A stretch of 64,000 bases of DNA from Amoebophrya sp. A120 (lineage: Eukaryota > Sar > Dinophyceae > Syndiniales > Amoebophryaceae): contig CAJINV010000003.1 in the NCBI GenBank assembly GCA_905178155.1, positions 10,411,732-10,475,731 of the forward strand. The letters are read 5' to 3'. Shown here piece by piece: positions 12,057-22,559 of this stretch. Each line of letters begins with the position of its first letter. Within the stretch, counting starts at the first letter, position 1. Under the pieces are notes generated by a model. It did no database searches. It had not been told where the DNA came from and saw nothing but the letters and a program-made list of their open reading frames with translations. The position numbers were made by a program, and so were the translations under genes.

Positions 12057-13114
12057 GTATGTGATAGTGCTCCTCCTAGCCAGCGATCTTCATGTTGCTC
12101 ATGCGCATTTTCATCGTCTGTGATATTTTTTTTTCTGTTCATCTTGCCCGGGCATGGCGTCAATTGTTTCAAGGCTCTATGGTCCTGTGATATTTATTTT
12201 GAGGCGTCCGTCGTTCTCGTTTGTTCACCTGTGATGTCTGTTTATTGTTGGTTCATATTCTTAAACTGCTTGTTGATGTTGTCGATCTTGATACGGGCGT
12301 TTGGATTTCTCATCCTCATGTATGTTCACTTTTGCACGAGCACGACCACAACACAGGTACTGCCGGTCCCGGTATGTAGCCCAAGAAAAAACCCAAAAGC
12401 GTTACAGACAGGACACACTTTTGCGGGTTCTTTAGGAACATGAACATCACAGCATCGCTCTGCATCGCAAGAAGAGAAAACAAAGATCTGGAATGCGGAG
12501 ATCCTCAAGGAAAAGACTCACGAAGCTGGGAGGTATCCCGAGCATAGCGGGCGAGATTGCCTTTCTTGCTTGAAGCATGATTTCTTTTCCGACCTACAGA
12601 GGTGCGTAAGAACCTGTAGCGCTCTTTTCGTTGCAAAGCGTCCTTCGTAGCTCTACGACCGGAAACTCAGATCCTGCGGTATCATGTGCGAAAGTATCAA
12701 TCTTACTTAGTACGTAGAACGAAAACCACTTGCACGATGGATAACCAAGTTTTCTTAGCGTAAGAAATGGAATTGGTATACGCGGACTTACCTCCTTGAG
12801 AAGGGCAGGGCTTGTAGTGCCCGACTGCAATTACTACTACGAGTGGGAGTGCGATACTTTTGCCATGCATCTGCGACGCGAGTTGACAAAACGCTGCGCT
12901 GGTCCCTGGACGGGGAGGTGGATTCGCCTGTTTTGGGCAGAAGTGGGGTAAGAAATATAAATATCAAAGACGATGACCAACAAGAACAAACGGCTTTGCT
13001 TCATAGACTCTTTTCCGTCTTTCTTCGCACAGATCACTTGTCGTATCCATATGACAGAAAGAACTGCAAGTACGAACATGATTTTGGTATAATAACTATA
13101 AACCGCAATCGCAA
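12057..13114 (+). other. Intron-rich stretch with ambiguous small exons
   Basis: Possible coding pieces are about 12,430-12,600, containing HSGRDCLSCLKHDFFSDLQ before a GTGCGT donor, and about 12,880-12,950, containing KTLRWSLDGEVDSPVLG before GTAAG. Neither has a decisive acceptor, and several frames stay open. At 12,847 lies GAGTGCGATACTTTTGC, the terminal motif shared with introner-like introns elsewhere in this window. Confidence 0.3.
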
Positions 13115-15832
13115 ATGATACAGCTATCACTCGACCCAAAGCAGGTGGCAGCTGCCGCGGCCTCGTCCTTGCCCGCGACGAAACGAAGCAAGGACAGCAG
13201 TGGCAGTAGCGGCAGCGCATCGGGAGAGTCATCGTCTTTCGAGGAGCAGGACGGTGATGTGTTTGGCAAAGTCCAAAATTGGTCTGACTTCAAGCTGAAG
13301 GCCACTGGTTCCAGTGTTGGTGCTGACGAAGGCACCTCGCCTACAATTGCACCGCCAGCCGCCGCGACTTCTAAAATCAGTGACGGTGGCAGGAGCGGAG
13401 CAGCTGATCATGCGACCGTAGCTACAAGAACGAGCCCGCCCAAGGAGGATATCAAAGGTTCGACCGCTGATCAAATCCACACGACGAGCGGAGGCGAGCA
13501 GCAGGAGTCGCGCCAGTTGTACAACAACATCAGTATAATCAGTAAGAGGACGGGGGATACCGATACTCGCTCCGACATCACTTCTATCCCCGTCCTAGTA
13601 GAAAGCGCTTCCGCGCCGCGCCCCGTGACGATCGAATATGAATTAGAAGGCGACGAATATTCGGAGATTTCCGAGGACATCCTTCCGCGGGAGCATTCCC
13701 TGGCCAGCGCCAGCCAATCGTATGTGGACGACTTCGACGAGTACGAAGAGAGCGAGGCGCCCGTGTCCCCCGCCGGCTCCTCATCTTCTGCAGCATTTGC
13801 AGGCGGTGCAGTGTCCTCCAGCAGCAATAAAGCAGAAGCTCGCATGTCCGCGCGCAGTGAGCGTTCGCAAGCGTCGTCGACCGCACGGCAGCATCGCTCC
13901 GGTGAGGGTCGTAGTTCGTCTGCGTCGTCCTCGTCTTCATCCTCTGCGGCAGCTGCGGGCTATGGGAGTGTAGTCAGGATTGAAATCGTAATCGACAAAG
14001 TTGAGATAACTTGTAATGCATGAAATCGATACCAGTGGGCGGCCTAATTTCCAAGCGGTTCCTGACAAATTTCGGTACCGTCTAAATCCAGTCTGTCATG
14101 CAGTTTTTTTAGGGACAGAAGGCGTCTTTTGGCATGCTACTTTAGCAGCTCTACTGCAGACCCCAAACAGGCGGACAGTCGGCCTCGCTTGCCATCCCTG
14201 CACGGTAGGCGCTTCATGTCGTGCAATTTATGCATGAGAAATTATTTCAACTTTGTCGATTTCGACCCTGGCGCTTCCATACGGGCGAGGGCGAAGATAC
14301 TGTCGAGCAGTCCTCGAAGCGGCGGAAGCGGCCGTCTCCACGAGACCGCAGCGGTCTGCTGCGCAAGAGCCAGGGAGCAGACGGAACGACGGGCACTGGC
14401 GAGAGAGCCGGGACTTCGACTTTTTCCGCGCAGAGCAGTCCGGTCGCATTTGATAAGCACTACGCGTCCACCTCGCCATCGTCATCTGTGTTTGATCACG
14501 CCGACATTTACGTTGGCGGTCGCGGAGACCAGGAGCCTGAGCTTACCAGTATTATGATTGCTTCCGTCGACAAGCAGGCTGCGACATCATCTTCAAAAAT
14601 GCGGTTCGCAAAAGTCGGGGCTGGTACTACCACTGCAGGCGGGTCGTCTTTGTCTTCGTCGGAACGAGACGAAGGTGCTCGCTCAAGAAGACGACACGCC
14701 GACGTACAGATGACGGAATCGCTAAAAACCGAGGGTCACAATACGGCGTCTTCCACCGCGAGCGCAAGCAAACCTGTAAAGCACCGTGCGCGCGAGATCG
14801 CAATCCAAACAGATGGACCAGGAGTCATGGGCGACTCAGGACAACCACAGTACTCGATTGGGGCACCTGGTGGTGCACTTCCGGCGTTTGGTGGAGCTGG
14901 AGCGGCAGCGCCACCGTATGCAGCTGCGCCCCAAGCCGCGCCGCCCTACGTTGCAATGGGATCGCAGCATCATCATCCGTACTACCCCTGTCCACCGCAT
15001 GCGCCGTCGATGCTGGCAGGTGCAGCATCGCCGTTCCTTGGGTATTACCCGCCGCCGTACTATCCGCAGTACGGAGCGTCGCTGGGAGCTTCCTATCAGC
15101 CTCAGTGGACATCAGGATCCAGGACGGTGCCGCTCTCTGAGCACGAGAGCCAGCGCTACAGCCAAATGCGCCGAGACCTCTTCCGGAATGCGCTGCAACA
15201 GGGTAGTACACAGGCGGAAGGTACTTCCACCGAAGAAACGGAAGAGATGTTTTTATTGTCCTGCTGCGTCTCTTGCTCTTCAATCAAGTTTGAGAGGTCT
15301 GCCCTTCTTGAAGAGTCACCTGCCTTGAGCAAGTTTTAATACTTGATCAATGATCAAGGCAGTTTATTGATAGAATGCACAAGATTGGCGATCGTGAGAG
15401 TCATAGTGTACGAATCGGAAAATCCTGACATCTGCATCTGGATATGTTGGATTGAAATGTACACATTCCGAAACCAATAAAAGCGAGGGCTAGTAAGGGC
15501 TCACTTTGATCTACCCAGGCGCAGGCCCGACCGCGCTCTCCCGTACAGCTTCTTGGGCTGAAACGCAGGACGAAGACGGCGTCGCGCACGGCCAGACAAC
15601 CCCGCCGCTTGCTTCGAAATCCAACACGACCTTGAAAGACGAAGAGTTTATGCCTCCGTCACGAATTCCACCAACAACGGTACCGCGCAACTCGGCCGAG
15701 GCGGAAAAGGAAAACGTACTTCCAGCCCGCTCCGAGCACGGTGTAGACCCAGCGCCTGCGAGGGATCCGCTCGGTCCTATGCGTATCCACCGTGATAAAT
15801 GTAATGCAGCCGCACCAGACGTGATACGATAG
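13115..15832 (+). CDS. Low-complexity Ser/Ala/Pro/Tyr-rich protein, at least three exons
   Basis: Exon A runs from about 13,115 to 13,978 and is Ser/Ala-rich with an acidic centre (IEYELEGDEYSEISEDI). Removing the non-canonical intron 13,979-14,271 brings it into frame with exon B (14,272 to about 15,250). Exon B carries a basic stretch (KRRKRP) and then a Gly/Pro/Tyr/Ala region (YYPPPYYPQYGASLGASYQP), followed by HESQRYSQMRRDLFRNALQQ. A third coding segment (about 15,520-15,832) ends at TAG. No catalytic domain is visible; the protein is likely disordered and possibly RNA- or scaffold-related, which is only inference. It may belong to the same gene as 11,447-12,056. Confidence 0.55.
13979..14271 (+). 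mobile_element. Introner-like non-canonical intron with TIRs
   Basis: The left end reads GAAATCG-(TA)-ATCGACAAAGTTGA and then AACTTGTAATGCATGA. The reverse complement of the right end reads CGAAATCGACAAAGTTGAAA and then AATTTCTCATGCA. Excision between AGG and CGC keeps the flanking reading frame open. Borders are AT...GG rather than GT...AG. Length is 293 bp. Confidence 0.75.
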
Positions 15833-15847
15833 GAGTAGGACTAGGAG

Positions 15848-16468
15848 TTGTTCTACAGCTACAGCAGGCAGAATGACAGTTATAAAGTCGTGGCGAAAAT
15901 AGAATTACAGGACGTCAACGCCGGCGAAGTACGATGTGATACGGGTGAGTCCACCAACATGCGTATATCAATCGAGGTGGGAAATAAGCCGGGTTGTCAG
16001 TCGAAAGTCGCACAGACTTCATATCGTTCTACATGTGCGGTTGTAAAGAACTGGTGAAGGTCCATAATGCGCACGCCGTTGTTGCAAGCCTTGGAACTGG
16101 TATCAAACTTAAACAAAAAGATCGTGTTCGTCACGAATACTCCTGCGCATTTTTGCAATACAAAACGAAAATTTTCTGTCATGCGTAAAATTGCATGACA
16201 GTCGGGTCGCATTTACTTACCACTTGCGTTTGTCTTTTTGCAATGCACGAAAATCAAAATAATTCAACGATGCCAGAAAAAAATCGGATGCAAACAAACG
16301 AGCAAAACAGGGGCTATGACCACGAGCTTTTTTCTTTCCACATTTGGTGGACCAAAACTTCGTTGATCAGTTCAAACTGCTGCGCGCCCAGGCCGCCATT
16401 CACCGCGAGCGGATGCTCAGTTTGCAGAACCGACGCCCTGGCTTCAGATACACTAACTCCGCAGACTA
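15848..16468 (+). CDS. Tentative exons of an unknown gene
   Basis: Three protein-like segments follow each other: about 15,880-15,945 (KVVAKIELQDVNAGEVRCDT) before GTGAGT; about 16,005-16,100 (DFISFYMCGCKELVKVHNAH) before GTATCA; and about 16,345-16,468 (DQFKLLRAQAAIHRERMLSL) ending at TAG. The last is amphipathic and helix-like. The intron before it contains TTTTGCAATACAAAA and two GCATGACA motifs typical of the introner-like elements. Competing minus-strand frames exist over 16,314-16,722, so strand and boundaries are uncertain. Confidence 0.35.
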
Positions 16469-16758
16469 GGAATCGCCACAAGTCCTCCCTCATTTGAAGA
16501 GTATGAGCCAGATTTGATGAAGTGCGCTGGTGCCTCCAGTCGCTCTTCCAGCACATACACCAAGAGAAGTATGCTTACCTTGACATCCCGATCGCCTGCT
16601 CGGAGAGTGCTTAGCTCTCGACACTGCCTCAGCTTCGGCCATGCTTTTCTGATTTTCGAGTCTAGTGACAAACTACTGACTGTGCGCAAGTCTTGCACTT
16701 GGTGCGAGCTCTTGGTGGCCACGGGCGAATAGTTATAACGTTCCGTATGTCTTCTTTT

Positions 16759-16803
16759 ACAGCATGGCTACATACGTAGTTACTACGTATGTAGCCATGC
16801 TGT
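16759..16803. repeat. Perfect 22-bp-arm palindrome
   Basis: ACAGCATGGCTACATACGTA-GT is followed by a single T and its exact reverse complement. It would form a near loop-less cruciform or hairpin. It lies in a gene-free stretch. Confidence 0.95.
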
Positions 16804-16809
16804 TGTCGG

Positions 16810-18029
16810 CCGTTTGAGTATGATAATGATTGCTGCAGTGCACCATCAGAAGTGGGCTGTCGCCCGTCGCCTTTCTGTGCGCACCATCAGACGCGCATTA
16901 AATCGCGATGCTTGTAAGTGTGTATAACTCCGCGTTGATCACTAAGCTCGGTGGCGCTTTTGTTTCCGGCCTGCTTTACTGCACACGCAAGAAGCTCGCC
17001 GCTGGGCCTACAAGCTTGGGGCTTAACTCTCCTGTTCGACTTTCTCTCTTCCCATGAGGCGACGGGTCGGGAGATTGTTTTGTTGGGGGTTGAAGATGCT
17101 CCTCAGCGCTTAGGGTTCTTGCATCTTCTGGACACCGAGCGTGAGGGTGGTAGCGCGAAGTGAACCCCGATCGGACTTCCCTTCACTGCTAAAACGGGTG
17201 GTGTTGCGTCGTCCGAGATGCCTGGCTCTCAATGCAATCCAGTGCAAACAATTAACATTCAGGAAGGTTAGGTGGTTACAACAGCAGTTTCTGGCTCGCC
17301 TTGGCAGCTCGTACAGTGCCGAAGAAGCTTGCGCTAAATTGTATTTATGTCGGATTGAAGCACCTACGCTTCCGTGTAAGTATTCATAGTGTCTTGCCGG
17401 CGCCGGTTCGCCTGGGTCATCTTCACTTGCCAGTAACTACGACTTGGAAGTTGCGGCGTCCAGCATCATCTCATGCAAGATCTCGTGCCAAATGCAAAAG
17501 ACGGAGAGTCGAATACGAATTGTGAGGTTTCGCTTTATTTTGCATGAGTACTACAGCTACAAACGAGGGAGGGGGATTTGCGGACTCTCCATACAGACGT
17601 GAAGCGTCTGCTCGCGGAGCAGACCAAGCGACTCAACCGCGCAGCGGGGCGATAGGCAGCTGGTCTTAATTGGCGTGCTTGTATACTACAAATGGTAGTG
17701 TTATATATATTAAGAGAAAAAAGTAGACGACACCGAGTGGACCACGAAGATCACAAGTTTTAATTGTCCTACGGTCTACGACACGTGGAGCAGGAAGATT
17801 TTTTGTTTTCCTTTTTGTTTTTGTCTTTCGCTTCCTCTTCTACAATACATGCAAGAGCCGAAGTGCAGCGCAACATCAAAAACATAAACAATTTATGATA
17901 TACATTTACATCACCTCTTGCTTGCGGTACAAGTTGAAGTTGTTACAGAGAGCAACAAATTCGACAAGAGAAAGCAAAGCTAGACTTTCCTCTTGCGTTC
18001 TCTGGCGATTCCATTTTGATTTGCCGACA
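16810..18029. other. Gene-free stretch before the signal-peptide exon
   Basis: Only short frames in mixed phases. The phrase CTGCTAAAACGGGTGGTG near 17,188 recalls the dispersed repeat at 20,388-20,560. A low-complexity A/T-rich stretch lies at 17,690-17,900. No gene supported. Confidence 0.4.
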
Positions 18030-18164
18030 ATGTCAATGTTGAACAGCTTTGCTTTATTGTTTGGGTTGTGCATCGCGGGAGTCGGCCCGGGGGGCCCTTC
18101 TGATTGCCATTTGGTTGATTCGGCGGCCCGCTGTGTGGCTATCTATCCGCCACGAGCGCAGCGC
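18030..18164 (+). CDS. Signal-peptide exon of a secreted or membrane protein
   Basis: ATG at 18,030 opens 45 codons ending exactly at a GTAAGT donor (18,165). The N-terminus MSMLNSFALLFGLCIAGVG is a typical signal peptide or signal anchor, followed by PSDCHLVDSAARC with two cysteines. This is probably the first exon of a gene whose later exons lie among GC-rich islands up to 26.8 kb or even 32.1 kb; that linkage is inference. A second ATG two codons downstream would give almost the same peptide. Confidence 0.55.
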
Positions 18165-18419
18165 GTAAGTCATCTCAGTGTCAGAGTAGTCAGAGAGCTG
18201 CAGCTGCCTCAGAGCGGGGGCGGGCAGATTTCTGTAGACGATCAAGTAAGAGCAAAACGAATAAAGGATGCTCACGCTACCGCACTTCGATTTTGATGTT
18301 CGGCACTTGTTCATCACCTGTTATAGTATAGTGCTTTTTAAGCTACCGCTAACCCTATGCGCCAAAAAATGAGTCCGCGTTCACAACTTTTCTCCCTCTT
18401 TGCGGCGATTTCGAATCGC

Positions 18420-18765
18420 AGTGGATAGAAGAACAAGGCGAACGTGCTTCGTGTTCTTTGCCCTTCTCGTCTGCCCGTTCGCGGGCCGGGAGCACGAACA
18501 TGATGCTGATAATTACTACAAACATGAAGAACCCATCAAACAAGAACGGCTCAACATATTAAGTCACTATGCTTACTCCGAAAGCGGGGGTCGTAGGGTC
18601 CGGGTCGCCGGGCCCGTCCAGAACTTGCGCAGTACTTCGCTGCGGATGTTTCGCCTCTGGAATTTCAGAGCCTGTCAGGCACAAGATGGAGTGGTCTTGC
18701 GAAGCTAACAAGTGCTCCCAGTGTCGCACTCCGCGAAACGGAGCCGGGCTGTTGCACTGAGGTCG
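18420..18765 (+). CDS. Tentative exons following the signal-peptide exon
   Basis: After a CAG acceptor near 18,420, phase 0 reads WIEEQGERASCSLPFSS, matching the phase left by the exon at 18,030-18,164. From about 18,620 another frame reads ELAQYFAADVSPLEFQSLSG and ends with a PGCC motif. Two frames overlap in this short stretch, so at least one small intron or a wrong frame choice is involved. No family is recognised. Confidence 0.3.
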
Positions 18766-18995
18766 CCCCGGGGTCGCCCCCAAATGTTATGCGACGCGCC
18801 AACATTTACATTTTGCGCCGGAAGAGGCTTCGGCGTGTCGGCGCCGCGCGCGCCTTCTCCTTGGTAGGTACCCAAACCAGGCCGCGAAGACAGGCCGCAG
18901 GGACCGCCCGGCGGTGGCTTCAATTCCAGAGGCGTTTCGTTGTCTCCCTGCACACTTGTGCACTTCGCGCAAATGAGCTGCTGTGGCAGCGCCAT

Positions 18996-19015
18996 CGCGT
19001 AACGCACGTTACACG
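18996..19015. repeat. Covarying palindrome, copy 1
   Basis: CGCGTAACG-CA-CGTTACACG: 9-base arms around a two-base centre, with one C/A mismatch. Flanked by CCAT and GCGG. Confidence 0.8.
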
Positions 19016-19152
19016 GCGGCTCTCTGTTTCACTTGTGCCTGCCCGGCCGTGTCAATAGTGCTCCCCTTGGCGGCCGCTTTAATTTCAGAGGCATGTCCAT
19101 GCCTATATGCACGCTTGCGCACGTTGCAAAAAGCTTGCCACCGCCGTGCCAT

Positions 19153-19172
19153 CGTGTAACGCACGTTACACG
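19153..19172. repeat. Covarying palindrome, copy 2
   Basis: CGTGTAACG-CA-CGTTACACG with perfect 9-base arms. The flanks CCAT and ACGG extend the pairing with one mismatch. Confidence 0.85.
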
Positions 19173-20387
19173 ACGGCCCTCTGCTTCGCCGCAGCCCCCT
19201 TCGCGTGTGGGGAGCTGTGTGCGAAAAGCCTTGCCGCTTTGGGTTGTAAGGAGGCGCCCTCGTCCTCTCCTCTGGGTAAGGCGCCCGCCAGCTAGCCATA
19301 AGAGGGGCAAGGCGCTGCTGGCTCGCCTGCCGGGCTGCGTCTCTCACTCTTGGTAAGTGAGCAGCGGCCCTCGCCGTCGCCTTCGTGTCAGTCCTGGTTG
19401 GAGGTGGTGCGCGACTGTGCTCACCCTCGCTCGCAGCTGCAAACAGGCGACGGCCCTTCTGTTTTGTTCCTGATGCGCCCCGCCGAGAGGATTTCTTTTT
19501 CTTGTGGCGTGCGGGCCTTGTTCTCCGGGATCCTCGATTTAGTGGCGCGCAGCTACCCGCTCCGACTGGAATTTAACGAAGTTTGCCGGGTGAGTGTGTT
19601 TCCTTTCTTTCTGCCGGACCAATTGAGTTGTAGTTTGTCATGCTCACAACTGTGTGATACCATCAGGATTTCGAACAAGAGCTTACCCCATGCCGACCCG
19701 GCGCCACGGGAAGGCACTGGGATGACTTCATGTGGGGGGCTGGCGAAAACGTACAGGGGCCTTCTCTTTTTTTTTTCCGTTTGGCCAGCGGACAGAGGGC
19801 GGCTGGGGATGCCGGCCGCTCGTTTCCAAATAAAACCAAGGCGACCATCTTCATTGAGTAGACTAATCTACTGAAGCAATAAATAGAAACTTCAAGACCG
19901 CGAAAAAAAAAAAGAAAAGAAAGCAGGAAAAAAAAAGAAAGCGATGACCTGCAGTGCTATCAGAGAAAAAGAAAAGATCCTGAGGAAAAGAAAGAGAAAA
20001 ATCATAAAAAGATGCGCAGAGCTCAGGCACTAAAGTCGCAGGGGTGGGTGGTGTATAAACATAAAAGCGCCACGACCGATAGCACACACAGAAGCGGCAA
20101 GAGAGAAAAAAAGAAATAAACACCATACCTCCCTGCGCAGGTTGATCAAGCAAAGTGTGAAAAGCTTCGGCTATGCACGGCGCTTGGAGGATCTCGTATA
20201 CCTGTTGGGCCCTTGGGCACAGTGGTCAGGCTTCGGCCGGTTGTTAGGTAGTCCTGTTCGACACTAGGCGACCACCGGAGGAGAAGGGGTTGCCTGGTGG
20301 TTGGTCGGGGGTTAGGACGAGTGCCACGGATGAGGAGGTAGTGGCGCTTGTTCTTGAATGCCAGCGGCAAGAGGAGGCGCCAATGGC

Positions 20388-20560
20388 AAACTCCCACCGG
20401 GTGGCCGGTCACTGCTAAAACGGGCGGTGAAACGTCACCCGGTGTGCGGAAGGGTTTCACTCTTCTGCAGATATTCTTACCTTCAGGATTACGTAGCAGT
20501 ATGCGAGAGGATTTTTCCCGCTCACCTTAAGAAGCGCACACGTCATTCTTTTTCTTGTGG
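20388..20560 (+). repeat. Dispersed repeat, copy 1
   Basis: Starts near CCGGGTGGCCGGTCA and includes CTGCAGATATTCTTACCTTC, GATTACGTAGCAGTATGCG and TTTTTCCCGCTCACCTTAAG. It is about 85% alike to 33,548-33,705 in the same orientation. Confidence 0.8.
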
Positions 20561-21470
20561 CTTGTGCTGGTTATTTCCATTTGTTCTGCCGCTTCTGATC
20601 TGCCGCTCGGTGGGTGTTCTGCTTCTTTCAGAGCTGCGGTCGGATCTTGGCTTGGTCATCCGCAACTTCTTTGGAGATTCGCCGGTGTGAAGCTTCGTCC
20701 GGAACTTTTTCCACGATTGTCTCAGAACTTGCAAAAAACTTGTTTTGGAACTTGCAAAGTTTTTTTTTTTGGCTTTTCTTTTTTTCTCGTTCCGCGATGG
20801 GATAGCCAATTACAATTTTCCGCCTTTCTTTTTCGGTCTGCGAAACGTTTTTCTGCAAGTTCCGAGACAAGTCTGCGGACAAGTTCCGAGACTAGGTCCG
20901 GAAAAAGTTCCGAAACAAGTGCCGCCGCAAATTTCTGAACAAACCCCAGAGCAAGTAGCCCCGGAACAAGGCCCGGGGCAAAGCTCCTGCGTGTGCAAGG
21001 GCCCCGCGGGCAGGCTTCTGGGGCGCTAGTTTCGGAACAAACTAGCTAGGCCCGCTACATGGCCCATGAGGGTGGTCCGGGCCGTCGCGCCGGCAAGAGT
21101 GTGGCGTCGGTCTGAGGGCGCCGACCTTCGCCACTGCCAGTGGGTCACGTCCTCTGGGAGGGGGCGGTGCTCTGGTGTGATCCTGTTAGAAGGCCTCGCA
21201 GCCCTAAAGGGCGGCCGTCGGACCGCCCAGGGGCGGGGCTTCCGGGACTCTGAAGAAACGGCAACGGGGTTTCATGGCGTCGGAGGCAGCCTGGGTGCTG
21301 GCTCGGCGCAGCCAACAAGCAAGCTTGTCTCCCCCGCGGCGCCCGGTGTGGATGTGTCGGCCCCTGTCGTCCGGTGGGCCCGCGGAGATTGTTTCTATTT
21401 TGTTGTCATTGCGCGCGCGCCCGAAGCGCTTTGTTTTTATCACATTGGAGCAAACGAAGCCGCGCGCCAT

Positions 21471-21490
21471 CGTGTAACGCGCGTTACGCG
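21471..21490. repeat. Covarying palindrome, copy 3
   Basis: CGTGTAACG-CG-CGTTACGCG; one position pairs as T/G, which would be a wobble pair in RNA. Flanked by CCAT and ACGG as in copy 2. Confidence 0.8.
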
Positions 21491-22189
21491 ACGGCGTTGT
21501 CGTTTCGTCCTGTCGCCTGCTGCGCAGCTGTGGCATGCTTCCGGCTCCTGTAGAAGCACTGTTTCACCACAGAGCGACACTCGCTCTCGCGTCCCCCCTC
21601 TGGCGCAACACCTCAAAGAAAGGCCTCCTTTCATGTCGTGCCGACAGCCGCGAGCACGGGCGCCCGCTCGGCTATAGGGGATGCATGCTGCATCGCGCCC
21701 ATCTTCGGTTGGTGTGCAAGCGTGTTTCCGTAGCGTTTGGTCGTCGCTGGGGTGGTTCGTCTCGGTGGGCTGCTGCCTCGCACCAACATGCAGCCAGCAA
21801 CCACCTGAGCAGAATAAACCGGTGGAAGGCTCCTCCTACTGGGGCTGGGCCCTCGTTGCCTGGCACCCCGGCGCCCTCTCGTATTGCCCCATCCGGGAAT
21901 CGGCCCGACAATTTCTGGGCAAGTTCTGTGCGAGTTCAGCGCCGCATACATCTAGACCCATGCTTTCGGAGTAACACTATGCGAATAGTTGTACTGGAAC
22001 CAACACGACCTTAGCTGCTTTCGCCGTCGCTGCGAAAACCTTTGATCTCCGCCGGAGCCGGCAACCACCGGCATCCACACAACGGGGCGCCGCACCGGTG
22101 CGCTCTTTTGCGCTTCACAACAGCAGGCGTCAGGTGTATGAGGAGCATGTTGTGTCGACTGGTGAGGTCGTTTGTCGTGCTGTTTGGTC

Positions 22190-22500
22190 CTGATGCGAGA
22201 ACGTATTGGAGCGACGGGAACAAGAGCTTCCTTGTCAGTGGGCTGAGCATCCAGAAAAGCCTCCACCAGAGAGATGCATCTTTCACTTCGGCTTTGGGAA
22301 CTACATCAAGATCAACGTCCAAAACGGGAATTGAGAAGACCTGGAAAAATGTCGTTGCGCAGGAGAAGCAAGAAGTAAAGGATAATGCGCAGGAGCTCTT
22401 AGGGGGGACTGCCGGTGCTTCGAGTGACGACGCTTCGCTGAGTGCTGCCGCGGCAAGAGCCACAGATGCAGCGCTCGTCGAAATAATCGAGGCAAACTCA
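22190..22500 (+). CDS. Tentative exon of an unknown protein
   Basis: Two overlapping frames look protein-like. One reads QWAEHPEKPPPERCIFHFGF followed by GNYIKINVQNGN, then TGA. The other reads TGIEKTWKNVVAQEKQEVKD and continues Ala/Ser-rich to about 22,500. The first resembles an extracellular domain and would fit the Cys-containing exons at 24.3-26.8 kb. The second resembles a helical linker. I cannot decide between them; both may be used if a small intron separates them. Confidence 0.3.
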
Positions 22501-22559
22501 AACGAACACCACCACCCTGTGATCGTTACAAACGGCGACCCCCGTTACCGTCCTCGCAC

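Larger units (their letters stand above)
18770..22010. repeat. GC-rich island with palindromic motifs (intronic or intergenic)
   Basis: Two high-G+C blocks (about 18,770-19,620 and 20,940-22,010) flank an A- and T-rich low-complexity stretch (19,770-20,130 and 20,540-20,900). Frames are open on both strands because of base composition, and none resembles a known protein. Three copies of the CGTGTAACG-NN-CGTTACACG palindrome lie inside. By analogy with the CorA intron at 49.2-53.0 kb, which holds the same palindrome family, this is likely intron-filling repeat DNA. Confidence 0.5.

Noticed and set aside
16314-16722. Minus-strand exon pair with a GTAAGC donor
   Set aside because: Protein-like, but competes with a + strand exon ending in TAG and all neighbours read +. 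Left unresolved rather than called.
22150-22400. In-frame TGA codons between protein-like stretches, suggesting TGA read as an amino acid
   Set aside because: Conserved Trp positions in glycerol kinase, LCAT-like and GT29 genes all use TGG, and clear gene ends use TGA, TAG and TAA. Small introns explain the TGAs more simply.
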